A DNA stretch of 64,000 bases from Mesonia maritima. GTDB taxonomy: Bacteria; Bacteroidota; Bacteroidia; Flavobacteriales; Flavobacteriaceae. Below the pieces are notes generated by a model. The model made no database searches, was not told the DNA's origin, and saw nothing but the letters and a program-made list of their open reading frames with translations. The stretch covers positions 124,001 to 188,000 of the forward strand of contig NZ_JBHLUA010000002.1 in assembly GCF_042433895.1 (NCBI RefSeq). The letters are read 5' to 3'. Shown here piece by piece: positions 1 through 8,186 of this stretch; within the stretch, counting starts at the first letter, position 1; every line of letters starts with the position of its first letter. Made by a program: the position numbers and the translations under genes.

Positions 1-6
1 AAAATT

Positions 7-204
7 ATGATCTATCTAAATTTTTCAGACCTGAACGGGGAAGCGCAAGAACGTCTTTTGGAAAGTTCCAAAAAGGACGTTGAGCAAAAATTTGGCGATG
101 ATATTCGGAAGTATTCAAAAAAGCATTGCACCAATTTTGATGTGATGATCGAAGAGGAAGCACTACGGAATTTATACAGTTATACCTATGTGTTTAATAT
201 CTGA
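7..204 (+). CDS. Small conserved hypothetical protein of mobilization region
   Basis: A 65-residue, charged, probably cytoplasmic protein with no signal peptide or membrane segment. It is rich in Glu and Lys and ends in a Tyr-rich tail (LYSYTYVFNI). A clear hairpin plus T-run terminator follows its stop within 60 bp, which supports it as a real gene that ends a transcript. I recall similar short proteins beside mobilization genes in flavobacterial elements but cannot name a family. Any gene upstream lies outside the window. Function unknown; a role in DNA processing is only suggested by position. Confidence 0.6.
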   Translation: MIYLNFSDLNGEAQERLLESSKKDVEQKFGDDIRKYSKKHCTNFDVMIEEEALRNLYSYTYVFNI

Positions 205-224
205 AATTGTCCAAATAGGAACGG

Positions 225-257
225 AAAGACCTTTGAATTTTCAGAGGTCTTTTTTTG
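225..257 (+). terminator. Rho-independent terminator
   Basis: A perfect 8-bp stem, AAAGACCT (225-232) with AGGTCTTT (245-252), and a 12-nt loop, followed by a T-run to 257. It lies 21 bp after the stop of the small gene at 7-204 and separates it from the mobilization genes. Confidence 0.75.
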
Positions 258-636
258 CTAAAACATATCCAGTTCAATAAAAATCCTTATCTTTATTTCG
301 CTGAAATTCAGCATTCAATTTTACGTAGGGTTATCCCATTTTTGACTTTCGCCGATAACCCTGCCCATCGAAAAATTACATAACGGGAAATCTTTTCCCT
401 GAAATTGGCAATTGGCTTTTTAGCCAAATTGTACGAAATTTTTGTCCGCCTGTGGCGAACGAAAAGGAGTAGCAAGAGGGTAACACGCGATGCGATGTTA
501 AGCACTCCTACTCCTTGTTAATCACCTGATTTTTAAACACTTAAAAATCAGCCGATTATTTAGATTTCTACAATTTGCGACAAATGCCCTGTGAGCGCCT
601 ATTTTTAGGGAAGGATTTGCGACAAATCGGCGAATT
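258..636. other. Hairpin-rich non-coding region, candidate oriT
   Basis: About 380 bp without a plausible gene, directly upstream of the mobilization genes. It holds several perfect inverted repeats: AGGGTTATC 327-335 with GATAACCCT 354-362; TTGGCT 412-417 with AGCCAA 422-427; AAGGAGTAG 464-472 with CTACTCCTT 508-516; and an 11-bp stem with 4-nt loop, CTGATTTTTAA 526-536 with TTAAAAATCAG 541-551. Bacteroidetes oriT sites usually lie just upstream of the relaxase operon and carry such repeats. Assignment as oriT is an inference; no nic site can be named. Confidence 0.4.
573..627. promoter_or_regulatory. Duplicated 13-bp palindrome before mobilization operon
   Basis: Two identical copies of ATTTGCGACAAAT (573-585 and 615-627), each an inverted repeat ATTTG-CGA-CAAAT, start 42 bp apart (four helical turns). 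The second ends 9 bp before the ATG at 637. This is a good layout for an operator or relaxosome-protein site, possibly bound by the BfmA-like protein encoded next. Confidence 0.45.
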
Positions 637-1017
637 ATGGACTCATTTATCGGCATTAGGTTTAAAAAGGAAACCGCCAAGCGTTTCCAGCAATTTTCAA
701 GAGCACACTTCAAATCACACACCGAGGCAATGGCCACGATGCTCGATTTTTTCTTCTACAACGAAATCTCGCCACGGGAAAAACTGGGCCCGACCGGAAG
801 GACGATCGAGGCCAATTTAAAGAAACGGATCAATGCGGTAATCGCCATAATGAGGGATATGGAAAAGACCCAGACCAAACCCACCGTGGCGATGATCGAA
901 TCCCTTTTTCAGACCGAAGTACCCAAAAAGAAACCCTTGATCTTAGAGAAGAAATTTGTGGAGGAAAAGAAGGAAGTACGCTTCCGCGAAAAGCGAAATC
1001 TAAAGAACGAACTGTAA
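637..1017 (+). CDS. BfmA/BtgA-like mobilization accessory protein
   Basis: A 126-residue basic protein, the likely relaxosome accessory factor that binds oriT DNA and helps the relaxase. The N-terminus (IGIRFKKETAKRFQQFSRAH) looks like the ribbon-helix-helix-type start of BfmA/BtgA family proteins. A Lys/Glu-rich helical tail follows (residues 94-126). The gene lies 11 bp upstream of the relaxase, the usual accessory-relaxase order in Bacteroidetes mobilization operons. The start at 637 places the RHH-like segment at the N-terminus and follows the paired palindrome closely. Family assignment is by pattern and context. Confidence 0.7.
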   Translation: MDSFIGIRFKKETAKRFQQFSRAHFKSHTEAMATMLDFFFYNEISPREKLGPTGRTIEANLKKRINAVIAIMRDMEKTQTKPTVAMIESLFQTEVPKKKPLILEKKFVEEKKEVRFREKRNLKNEL

Positions 1018-1028
1018 ATTTTTGAGCG

Positions 1029-2081
1029 ATGTATATCACGATCACACCCCAAAAATTAGGAGGAAATTATTCACAAAGTTCAGGCGATTTCGTGGGCTAC
1101 TTGGAAAAGGAAAATCAAGGTCTGGAACAGGAAGACCTGCCGGCCGGGCAGGCGGGAATGGAACACTTTTTCAATCAATATGGCGATGAGTTTTCAGCGG
1201 AAGAAGTGGTAAAGGATATTGATGGAAATGGTGCAAAATTAAAAAAGAAAGAACCTAAATTTTATTCAATTACGGTCAGTCCTTCGAAGTATGAATTGAA
1301 CAAATTACAGAATAGCAGTGAAGATTTAAAAAAGTACACCCGTGAGCTGATGAAGGATTATGTGGCATCGTTCAACCGGGAAATCAATGGGCGGCCGGTA
1401 ACTATTGAGGATATTAAATATTATGCAAAAATAGAGCACCAGCGAACGTTTAAGGGAACCGACAAACAGATCAAGGAAAACCAACCCTTTGCCACCAAAA
1501 TACTTCAGCTGAAAAACGAGATCCGAAGTATTGAAAGCGGCTCGATGGAAGGAAGTGTTAGGAAACGAGAAAAAGAAATCGCAAAACTGGAACGCCAAGC
1601 GCCACACCAACAGGATGGCAAACGGATCGTCCAGGGAATGCCCAAGGCCGGAAACCAAAGTCATATCCACATCGTCGTGAGCCGGAAAGACGCTTCCAAT
1701 TCGTTCAGTCTTTCGCCCGGGAGCAAATACAAAGCCTCCGATGTCGAGATGAACGGTAAGAAAGTCAAACGGGGTTTCGACCGGGACAAGTTTTTTGAAA
1801 ATGCCGAAAAGACCTTTGACAGGACGTTTGGCTACCAAAGAAACTTCGCAGAAACCTACAAGGCGAGGAAGGATTTTATTAAAAACCCAAAAATCTATTT
1901 TGCCTCGTTGATGAAACTGCCCACCAATGAAAAAGCGATTGCTTTTAAGTTGATGCGGGAAACGGGTATCCCGATAATGCCAAGTATCCCGACCAATCAA
2001 GCACAGCTTGCCCTAAAGGTTTTCAATAAGCTGCGCAAGGGTTTGGATGTGGCCATCAAATCAAGTTCAATCGGTATTTAA
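1029..2081 (+). CDS. Relaxase, DUF5712 family mobilization protein
   Basis: A 350-residue protein. It would nick oriT and stay covalently bound to the transferred strand. The HIH motif (His212, His214) in the context SHIHIVVSRKD is the metal-binding histidine motif of MobB-type relaxases. The N-terminal MYITITPQK and the GY region near residue 23 fit the DUF5712 group. It is coded 11 bp after the accessory gene and 9 bp before the coupling ATPase, an intact mobilization operon. Residues 37-43 (LPAGQAG) are encoded by a GC-rich palindromic insert unlike the rest of the gene. The catalytic tyrosine cannot be assigned with certainty. Confidence 0.75.
   Translation: MYITITPQKLGGNYSQSSGDFVGYLEKENQGLEQEDLPAGQAGMEHFFNQYGDEFSAEEVVKDIDGNGAKLKKKEPKFYSITVSPSKYELNKLQNSSEDLKKYTRELMKDYVASFNREINGRPVTIEDIKYYAKIEHQRTFKGTDKQIKENQPFATKILQLKNEIRSIESGSMEGSVRKREKEIAKLERQAPHQQDGKRIVQGMPKAGNQSHIHIVVSRKDASNSFSLSPGSKYKASDVEMNGKKVKRGFDRDKFFENAEKTFDRTFGYQRNFAETYKARKDFIKNPKIYFASLMKLPTNEKAIAFKLMRETGIPIMPSIPTNQAQLALKVFNKLRKGLDVAIKSSSIGI
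1136..1156 (+). repeat. GC-rich palindromic insert within relaxase gene
   Basis: CCTGCC (1136-1141) and GGCAGG (1147-1152) form a perfect inverted repeat around GGCCG, followed by CGGG. In frame it reads LPAGQAG at residues 37-43, in a region where neighbouring codons are A/T-rich. It looks like a short repetitive palindrome that has entered the reading frame. I believe similar peptides occur in other Bacteroidota proteins, but that needs a search. Confidence 0.5.
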
Positions 2082-2090
2082 TTCAAGACG

Positions 2091-3671
2091 ATGGAAATAG
2101 AAAGTCTTTTTACGGTACTCTCGGTTATTAGCTTGACCAGTTTATTATTTTATTCGTTTTTCAAGATCAGTCGGTATGCGTTCGCGCTGAATATGCTGCT
2201 AATCGCAGCTATCTTTTATTATATTTCCGAAGAGAATCGGTTGATATTGACCCTACTTTATTTAGGTTGTCCGTTGATGCTAATTAATACAGGACTGTAC
2301 GTTTTTTTGCACAAAACGGAGGAACCGAAAAATGCCGATAGCAAGTATCGTGTAAGCTTTGCAACGAGCAAGGGAAACTTCAAACTCGAAAACGTAAAAA
2401 GAGGGGCATCCATCATAGGATCTGCCGGAAGTGGCAAGACCGAAAGCGTGGTTTATGGATTTTTGAGGCATTTTCAGAAAGAAGCCTTTTGCGGGATCAT
2501 TCACGACTACAAAGATTTTGAGCTGACTGAAATGGCCTATCCACTTTTCAAGGATGGTCAAATCCCGTTTAAGGTCATTTCCTTTGATAAAATCATCCAT
2601 AGGGTCAATCCTATTGCACCTCGCTATTTAGAGAACGAGGAAAGCGTAAACGAAGTTTCAAGGGTGCTGATCGAAAATCTTTTGGAGCAAAGGGAATCCG
2701 GTACGAGCGGCACTACCAAATTTTTCAATGATGCTGCCGAAGGCTTGATTGGTGGATTGATTTGGAAACTGAAAACCGACTATTCCCAATTCTGCACATT
2801 GCCCCATTTAATAGCGGTTTACCAATATCTGGATACAGACAGCCTTATCCAGTTTTTGGAATCCAATACAACATCCAGAGCGATGGCAGATGCCTTTATT
2901 AGCGGTAAAGATTCAGAGCGACAGACAGCAGGTGTAAAAAGCACCTTGGCCAATGCGCTAAAACGAATCAGTACACAGCGAATATTTATGGCATTGTCCG
3001 CAGACGAAGTGCCACTTAATATAAATAGTCCAGAAAATCCTTGTGTAATTTCAATTGTGAATAATCCGAAATTTGAAACTTCTTATTCCCCTGTCATTGC
3101 AACAATAATCCATACTATTACCAAGCAAATGAGCGTGCGGAATTCCAAACCTTCTTTCCTGTTGATGGAAGAAGCCCCGACCATTCGGCTATTGAATATG
3201 CACCGTATTCCGGCTACGCTGCGGAGTTATGATATTGCCACAATTTATGTGATGCAGGACAAGATACAAAATGATATGATGTACGGCGACAAAGCGAGCA
3301 AGGCAATTTTGAGTAACCTTTCCTATCAATTTTTCGGCAAGGTAAACGACCCGGACACCGCCAAATACTACGAACGCTTTTTTGAAATTATTAAAGACCC
3401 GACCAAAAGCGTGAGCCGTGGCCATAACTTGGATTTTGATACACGAGTAACAACTGGGGAAAAAGAAATCCCGAAAATAAGGGCAGATGTTTTCTTTCGG
3501 CTGAATCAGGGAGAGTTTATTACCTATGCGGACGGGAAGGATAAAAAGGTGCAGTTTAAATTACAGCAAATTAACAGGGAACTTCCCGAAGAATCTAAAC
3601 AGTATTCACAGGCAGATTTGGAGGCTAACTTTGAACGGGTTTATGAGGAGGCGCGGTCGATATTTGGATAA
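2091..3671 (+). CDS. Type IV coupling protein (VirD4/TraG-like ATPase)
   Basis: A 526-residue inner-membrane ATPase that would connect the relaxase-DNA complex to the mating channel. Hydrophobic segments at about residues 8-25, 28-48 and 55-75 form the membrane anchor. Walker A is GSAGSGKT (110-117). A Walker B-like FLLMEEAP lies near 358-365, and a following YVMQD segment fits the VirD4/TraG fold. It is shorter than VirD4 because the all-alpha domain is small, as is usual in this Bacteroidetes group. Third gene of the mobilization operon. Its stop is directly adjacent to the stop of the convergent defence gene, with no room for a terminator. Confidence 0.85.
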   Translation: MEIESLFTVLSVISLTSLLFYSFFKISRYAFALNMLLIAAIFYYISEENRLILTLLYLGCPLMLINTGLYVFLHKTEEPKNADSKYRVSFATSKGNFKLENVKRGASIIGSAGSGKTESVVYGFLRHFQKEAFCGIIHDYKDFELTEMAYPLFKDGQIPFKVISFDKIIHRVNPIAPRYLENEESVNEVSRVLIENLLEQRESGTSGTTKFFNDAAEGLIGGLIWKLKTDYSQFCTLPHLIAVYQYLDTDSLIQFLESNTTSRAMADAFISGKDSERQTAGVKSTLANALKRISTQRIFMALSADEVPLNINSPENPCVISIVNNPKFETSYSPVIATIIHTITKQMSVRNSKPSFLLMEEAPTIRLLNMHRIPATLRSYDIATIYVMQDKIQNDMMYGDKASKAILSNLSYQFFGKVNDPDTAKYYERFFEIIKDPTKSVSRGHNLDFDTRVTTGEKEIPKIRADVFFRLNQGEFITYADGKDKKVQFKLQQINRELPEESKQYSQADLEANFERVYEEARSIFG

Positions 3672-4709
3672 TTAGGATATGCTAAAATTTTCATTAATTT
3701 CCTTTTCAATAATCTTATATTTATCCTTCACATCTTCACCCATATAAAAATCTAACAGATCATTTTTATCCAAAGTTCCATCTTCTAAAAACTTATTCAG
3801 ATACTGTTGGTTGAAGTCTAATAACAACATAGATTTCTTAATTTGTTTTAAAATTGTTTTATTATTCTCAATATTATTCTCAACTAGATTTTTAATCAGG
3901 GATATTTCATTTATATCCTTAATGATACGATTTACCAGAATAGCCAAAATATTATTATCGACTTTAACACTCTTAGCATTTAAAGCTATATCCCTTGCCA
4001 ACATATAAGCTATTGACAAATTAGAATAATTCCCTTTCTGGGAATCGATTATAGCGATAAAACCAATAGAAGGAATGTAGCCCACATTTTCAAATGCTTT
4101 AAGAATTGAGTTATCCACGAGAGAAATATCAAATACGATAAGGCTAACCTTTGAATCCCTATTTGCTTGAGCTTCTATTAATTGACTCCAGGCTGTATCG
4201 GTTCTACGAGTAAAAATTTCTTTTGATTCTATATCTCCAAATTTGATACTCTTATCAAACTTGCACTCAATAACAATCTTTAAGTCTTCATTCCCTTCTA
4301 TTTCGCAGACTATATCACCAGTTTTATTTCGGTTAATTTTACCTTGTACATTTCCAGTTAAGTAGGCTTTGTCTTTTAACCGCTTATCCTTAAAGTACTG
4401 ATTTAGAAATTCCGCGACTTCATCCTCAGCCAAGTTTCCTTTTATTGCAGATTTATAGAAAAGTTCCTTTTTCATTTCAAAAATTATCTTCAAACTTTCC
4501 AGTTCAGTACCCAGTTCATTTGATGTTTTCGATAAAAATGCGGATAGTCGATCTTCCATAAGTGCGAGGACACCAATATAAATAGCTTTTAATAATTTTT
4601 CATCACGATCAGACACGGGAAGATTATCAAAATAATTAAAGACTATTTGATTCTCAATTTCAAACTCCTTTACTTCAACTCGTTTCAGTTGTTGATTGAG
4701 TCTTATCAT
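3672..4709 (-). CDS. PD-(D/E)XK nuclease-like protein, fourth gene of SIR2-HerA operon
   Basis: A 345-residue protein I do not recognise as a named family. The middle part has GD (131-132) followed by IVIECK (145-150), the pattern of a PD-(D/E)XK nuclease core, with an acidic helix (GNLAEDEVAEFL, 91-102) in the position of the first core helix. The C-terminal third is helical and charged with no motif seen. It starts 5 bp after the KTSC gene, so it is likely co-translated with SIR2-HerA. Inference: a DNA-cleaving or DNA-binding effector, or a partner of the HerA ring. A virus-type or Mrr-like nuclease is an alternative. Confidence 0.6.
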   Translation of the reverse strand: MIRLNQQLKRVEVKEFEIENQIVFNYFDNLPVSDRDEKLLKAIYIGVLALMEDRLSAFLSKTSNELGTELESLKIIFEMKKELFYKSAIKGNLAEDEVAEFLNQYFKDKRLKDKAYLTGNVQGKINRNKTGDIVCEIEGNEDLKIVIECKFDKSIKFGDIESKEIFTRRTDTAWSQLIEAQANRDSKVSLIVFDISLVDNSILKAFENVGYIPSIGFIAIIDSQKGNYSNLSIAYMLARDIALNAKSVKVDNNILAILVNRIIKDINEISLIKNLVENNIENNKTILKQIKKSMLLLDFNQQYLNKFLEDGTLDKNDLLDFYMGEDVKDKYKIIEKEINENFSIS

Positions 4710-4714
4710 TTTGC

Positions 4715-4924
4715 TTAAACTTTAGAGTACCTGTACCTTCCTTTGATACTTTGGGCTAAATATGTTCCGTGGGATTCAGCACCAATAAGCCCTTTATATT
4801 CTCTTTCTGGAAGGTCAAAATATTGATAGACCGTGCCGTTTTTAAATTCTATTTCTAATGTGGATGAATTGTTGTCATAGCCAATAGATGCTATGTTCGA
4901 TGATTTTACTGGTTTTCTATTCAT
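4715..4924 (-). CDS. KTSC domain protein
   Basis: A 69-residue single-domain protein. Family marks are the early SSNIASIGYD, the LEIEFKNGTVYQYFDLPEREY core and the closing GRYRYSKV, matching the KTSC domain, which is also found at the C-terminus of some lysyl-tRNA synthetases and as stand-alone proteins in phage and mobile DNA. Biochemical role unknown. It lies 6 bp after HerA and 5 bp before the nuclease-like gene, so it is an integral member of this operon. A regulator, adaptor or nucleic-acid binder are all possible. Confidence 0.75.
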   Translation of the reverse strand: MNRKPVKSSNIASIGYDNNSSTLEIEFKNGTVYQYFDLPEREYKGLIGAESHGTYLAQSIKGRYRYSKV

Positions 4925-4930
4925 AATACT

Positions 4931-6796
4931 TTATTTGATAATTTTACTAATTTTAGGATTTTGAGACCTCCAGGCCTCAATAAATTCTTCGTAGTTAGGG
5001 CTTTCTTCCATTTTGTTGCCCCAACCCCCAGGCATTAAAGATTCTTCTGTATCAACAATATCGAATACGATAGGATCTTGACTATCAGGTCTTTTATCCT
5101 TCGGTGGAGCTTTGATAAGCGATCTCATAGGAAGCTTTACCGATTCTCCTAAGATTATAGCCTCTCCCGTTTTTAATATTGGGAGCATACTTGTAAGACC
5201 TTCCAGATTATCTGTGACAGCACTTGTTATGTGGGCGCGATCAGTAGAGTTCGCCAATCGGAGAGCAAAGAATGTACCACATTGTGAAAGAATTGTAGAA
5301 TTTATTTCTGACGGTCTTTGACTAACTATCATTGAGCCTATCCCATATTTCCTACCCTCCTTCACAATTTTTTGAACAATCGATAACGCGCTACCTTCAA
5401 AGTTTAAATAATTGTGAGCTTCTTCCATTACCAAAAGCAATGGACGTTCCTTGCCTCCTTGCGAGAGGTTTCTTGCCCAGAATAAGCCTTCATAAACTAT
5501 ACGCAGTAAAACTCCGATAATTGTATTTAAAATAGTTATTGGAACACCTGATAAATCCAAAATAGTAATTGGCTTGTCGCTTCCTATCCAACCTTTTATC
5601 AGGGAATCTAAATCTTTTTCTATAAATCCATCCTTTTTTGGAGTCCAATCCCCAGGTTTGAAAATAAAATCATACCTTGGAATTCTCAACTTTGAACCCA
5701 ATGAATGTAACTGTTGGCTATTATTTAAAGGGGTTTCAGGCAAGTATTGAACTCGATCACCATTTGCTTTGGAGGTATTTATTTTTTTAAAAATAGGAGG
5801 AATACCCCGAACTGGATCACCTAATATCTTATCTCCATTTTCATCAGTTTCAAAAGCAAGATTTTCCATAATCGTCCCATCCTTGTCCGGATAGAACTTT
5901 CCTAGCGTTTCGGTATAAAGGTCATACCAGAGATGATTCAAGCTAAATGGTATGGGAGAATCAATACTAAGGTTATCTATGTCGATTCCGGTTTTAGGAT
6001 GTTTTTCCAAACTTTTCAACTTAGCTTGCTGAATTCTTTCTAGAATTACATTTTGATCTTTTTCGGCAGCAAATTTTCCAAAACTGATATCACATAATTC
6101 TTCAAAATTTAAGGCCCAAAAGGGAATAACCAATTCTTTTTCTTGACTTCCTTCGCTTTTGTCAGCGTTAATTTTAAAAATATTCGCTCGATCTTTTAGA
6201 GCTTGTCCATACTCTCCGTGTATGTCAAACACCAAAATTCGTGATGATGGATATTTCTCAGAATCGGATAGCGCATTTAACAGACTTGCAACTGTCGTTG
6301 ACTTTCCTGAACCAGTTGTTCCAACTACTGCTGAATGTCTCGTAATTAACCTATTTACATCCACCAAAGCAGGAATAGATTCGGCTCCCGCAATATGTCC
6401 AATATTTACAAAGTATGGTTTGTCTGGTTGTCCATAGATTCGTTTTAGGTCTACTTCAGATACTAAATGCACTTCATCACTAATTGTTGGATATTGAGAA
6501 ATCCCTCTTTGAAATTCACCAGATCGATGTCCTTCCCCAACCAGTTGTACAGTTATCCATCTATTTCCATAAGGTTGGTCGTTTTCTGGTGCTGCGCTTG
6601 CGCCGACCTGAGTAATAATTCCAAACAAAAAATTGTATCCAATTGGAATTTTAACAAAACTTCCAATTTGTCCAATTTTGTAACCTTCACCATTTACATA
6701 TGTCAAACCAGATAGTGAATCGTTGACCATTGCTATTCTAATGGTAGTGCCACTAACGTCTTGTACGGAACCAAGATAAGTAGAGTTATTTTTCAT
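4931..6796 (-). CDS. HerA-type hexameric ATPase/translocase
   Basis: A 621-residue ring ATPase. An N-terminal HAS-barrel-like beta domain (about 1-100) is followed by a RecA-like ATPase core. Walker A is GTTGSGKST (159-167), Walker B LLVMEEAHNYL (454-464), and the SQRPSEI segment near 494 is typical of HerA/FtsK-like proteins. In SIR2-HerA (Nezha) phage defence, a HerA hexamer assembles with SIR2 subunits and controls NAD depletion or DNA processing. Its start overlaps the SIR2 stop by 11 bp, indicating translational coupling. This is the usual partner gene; the two genes after it are not part of the minimal described system. Confidence 0.85.
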   Translation of the reverse strand: MKNNSTYLGSVQDVSGTTIRIAMVNDSLSGLTYVNGEGYKIGQIGSFVKIPIGYNFLFGIITQVGASAAPENDQPYGNRWITVQLVGEGHRSGEFQRGISQYPTISDEVHLVSEVDLKRIYGQPDKPYFVNIGHIAGAESIPALVDVNRLITRHSAVVGTTGSGKSTTVASLLNALSDSEKYPSSRILVFDIHGEYGQALKDRANIFKINADKSEGSQEKELVIPFWALNFEELCDISFGKFAAEKDQNVILERIQQAKLKSLEKHPKTGIDIDNLSIDSPIPFSLNHLWYDLYTETLGKFYPDKDGTIMENLAFETDENGDKILGDPVRGIPPIFKKINTSKANGDRVQYLPETPLNNSQQLHSLGSKLRIPRYDFIFKPGDWTPKKDGFIEKDLDSLIKGWIGSDKPITILDLSGVPITILNTIIGVLLRIVYEGLFWARNLSQGGKERPLLLVMEEAHNYLNFEGSALSIVQKIVKEGRKYGIGSMIVSQRPSEINSTILSQCGTFFALRLANSTDRAHITSAVTDNLEGLTSMLPILKTGEAIILGESVKLPMRSLIKAPPKDKRPDSQDPIVFDIVDTEESLMPGGWGNKMEESPNYEEFIEAWRSQNPKISKIIK

Positions 6797-8009
6797 CCAA
6801 AAGAGTTTGATTATATCCGATTAAAGCTTGAAGGAAATCCCCCATTTTTGAAAAATCACCAAGATCTAAATCGCAAAGAGCTGCTTCTTCGTCATCCCTT
6901 TTAGACAGACAATTAGCTAAATTATCCTCATCTTCCAATAAGGCTCCTAATTTCCACTTGCCTCTAACCGTACCAATTATCGCTTCGTCTTTAGCCCATA
7001 TAGCAAGATTGCCTCTGTTTAATGCAGCATCCACACCTTTAGGGTACTTTTCAGTCGTTGAATCATTTTCTTTATTTTTCTCAGTTAAAGAGCCGAATAA
7101 CATCGAAATTACCATACTATTTGGGTTCGCTCTTAGTGAACCTAAAATGCAATCATTTATATGCTCGTCGTTAAAAGAATAACCTGAGATAATAAGTAAT
7201 GCGTTAGGTTTTCTCAAAAAGCGAGAAAGTTGATCCATCAAAGCCAAAAAAGGCATTTTTCTACTTTGGTCATATTTGAGATGAGATGGGTAAATTAGCT
7301 GTGAAGCGTCTATTTCTTTAGTTCTGCTTGATCTGAATACCTGATGATTTTTCTTTTGAAACCAATTAATAGAGCCGTGGATTTTCCAAAGACGTGTCCA
7401 ATGATTTGGTATTAAATCGTCTTCAACTGATCTCAAATCAAAAAATGACTGTCTTGAACCGACAAAACCATCAAAGTAGGGTATGGATAAGTCCTCAAAG
7501 GTTTGTTCCATTAGCAAATCATAATTCGTTGTAAATACTTCGACAGGTTTCTCACGATCTATTGATATCCATTTTGCAAGTTTATGATATGGGGATTCTT
7601 TATTTGGTAATTCCACATCCAATTTACTTACGATTTTCGTGCATATTTCGCTTTCCAGTTTGATAAGCTCTTCATTGCTAAAGCCTCTAACGCTGTTACC
7701 AACCGAAACATCTTTCAAACCTCTTATAAAACTCAAAATATCTTCAATGTTTTTAATACTTTTTTGAGCTAAACTTATTTCATCTAAAAGTTTATCATAA
7801 TCATTTTTGACATCTGTTTTTGATGATAGTTCCGAACTTAGAAATTGGGTCAATCCGGCTACATCAGGAATCAGAGGCCATTGCTCCTTCGGCATATTTA
7901 CGGATAAGGGACAGCCAGCAGATATAAAGTAGCCTATTGGTTTTTTGTCTTGGGATAAAGTTTGACGTAAAAACTTAATATGTTTAATAGGATCGTGATA
8001 ATTATCCAT
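6786..8009 (-). CDS. SIR2-family NADase of SIR2-HerA defence
   Basis: A 407-residue SIR2-like protein, first gene of the operon. The NAD-binding start is FISAGCPLS (28-36), followed by TTNYD (160-164), the HGSINW block with the likely catalytic His211, and GYSFNDEHI (276-284). These are the defence-type SIR2 signatures, not those of housekeeping deacetylases, and there is no zinc-binding Cys cluster. Expected role: NAD+ hydrolysis when phage is sensed, causing abortive infection, in complex with HerA. The N-terminal FISAG differs slightly from the commoner GAG form but keeps the glycine loop. Confidence 0.85.
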   Translation of the reverse strand: MDNYHDPIKHIKFLRQTLSQDKKPIGYFISAGCPLSVNMPKEQWPLIPDVAGLTQFLSSELSSKTDVKNDYDKLLDEISLAQKSIKNIEDILSFIRGLKDVSVGNSVRGFSNEELIKLESEICTKIVSKLDVELPNKESPYHKLAKWISIDREKPVEVFTTNYDLLMEQTFEDLSIPYFDGFVGSRQSFFDLRSVEDDLIPNHWTRLWKIHGSINWFQKKNHQVFRSSRTKEIDASQLIYPSHLKYDQSRKMPFLALMDQLSRFLRKPNALLIISGYSFNDEHINDCILGSLRANPNSMVISMLFGSLTEKNKENDSTTEKYPKGVDAALNRGNLAIWAKDEAIIGTVRGKWKLGALLEDEDNLANCLSKRDDEEAALCDLDLGDFSKMGDFLQALIGYNQTLLDEK

Positions 8010-8133
8010 ATTGTTGATTGATTTCTGTTTTGGAGTAAATTTAACAAACTTTTAGAATTCGCTTTCAAATTTTCAAGTTTGTTTGAAATAAAGCCAATCT
8101 TGGATTTTAAATAAATATAAATTTTATAGTATT

Positions 8134-8157
8134 TATTTTAGTTTTACGTCTAAAATA
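8134..8157. promoter_or_regulatory. Palindromic operator candidate in divergent defence promoter
   Basis: TATTTTAG (8134-8141) and CTAAAATA (8150-8157) form a perfect 8-bp inverted repeat with an 8-bp spacer, 29 bp before the AbiEi start and within the 177-bp region shared with the divergent SIR2 operon. AbiEi-type antitoxins repress their own promoter by binding inverted repeats, so this is a likely AbiEi operator. It could affect the SIR2 operon as well. Confidence 0.45.
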
Positions 8158-8186
8158 CATATATTGCTCTAATAATTACTAAAGTT

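Noticed and set aside
575..820. An 81-codon + frame overlapping the BfmA-like gene
   Set aside because: It is out of frame with the 637-1017 gene, which has the family pattern and operon spacing.
1326..2000. A 224-codon open frame on the - strand inside the relaxase gene
   Set aside because: It lies fully opposite a well-supported relaxase and its translation has no recognisable domain.
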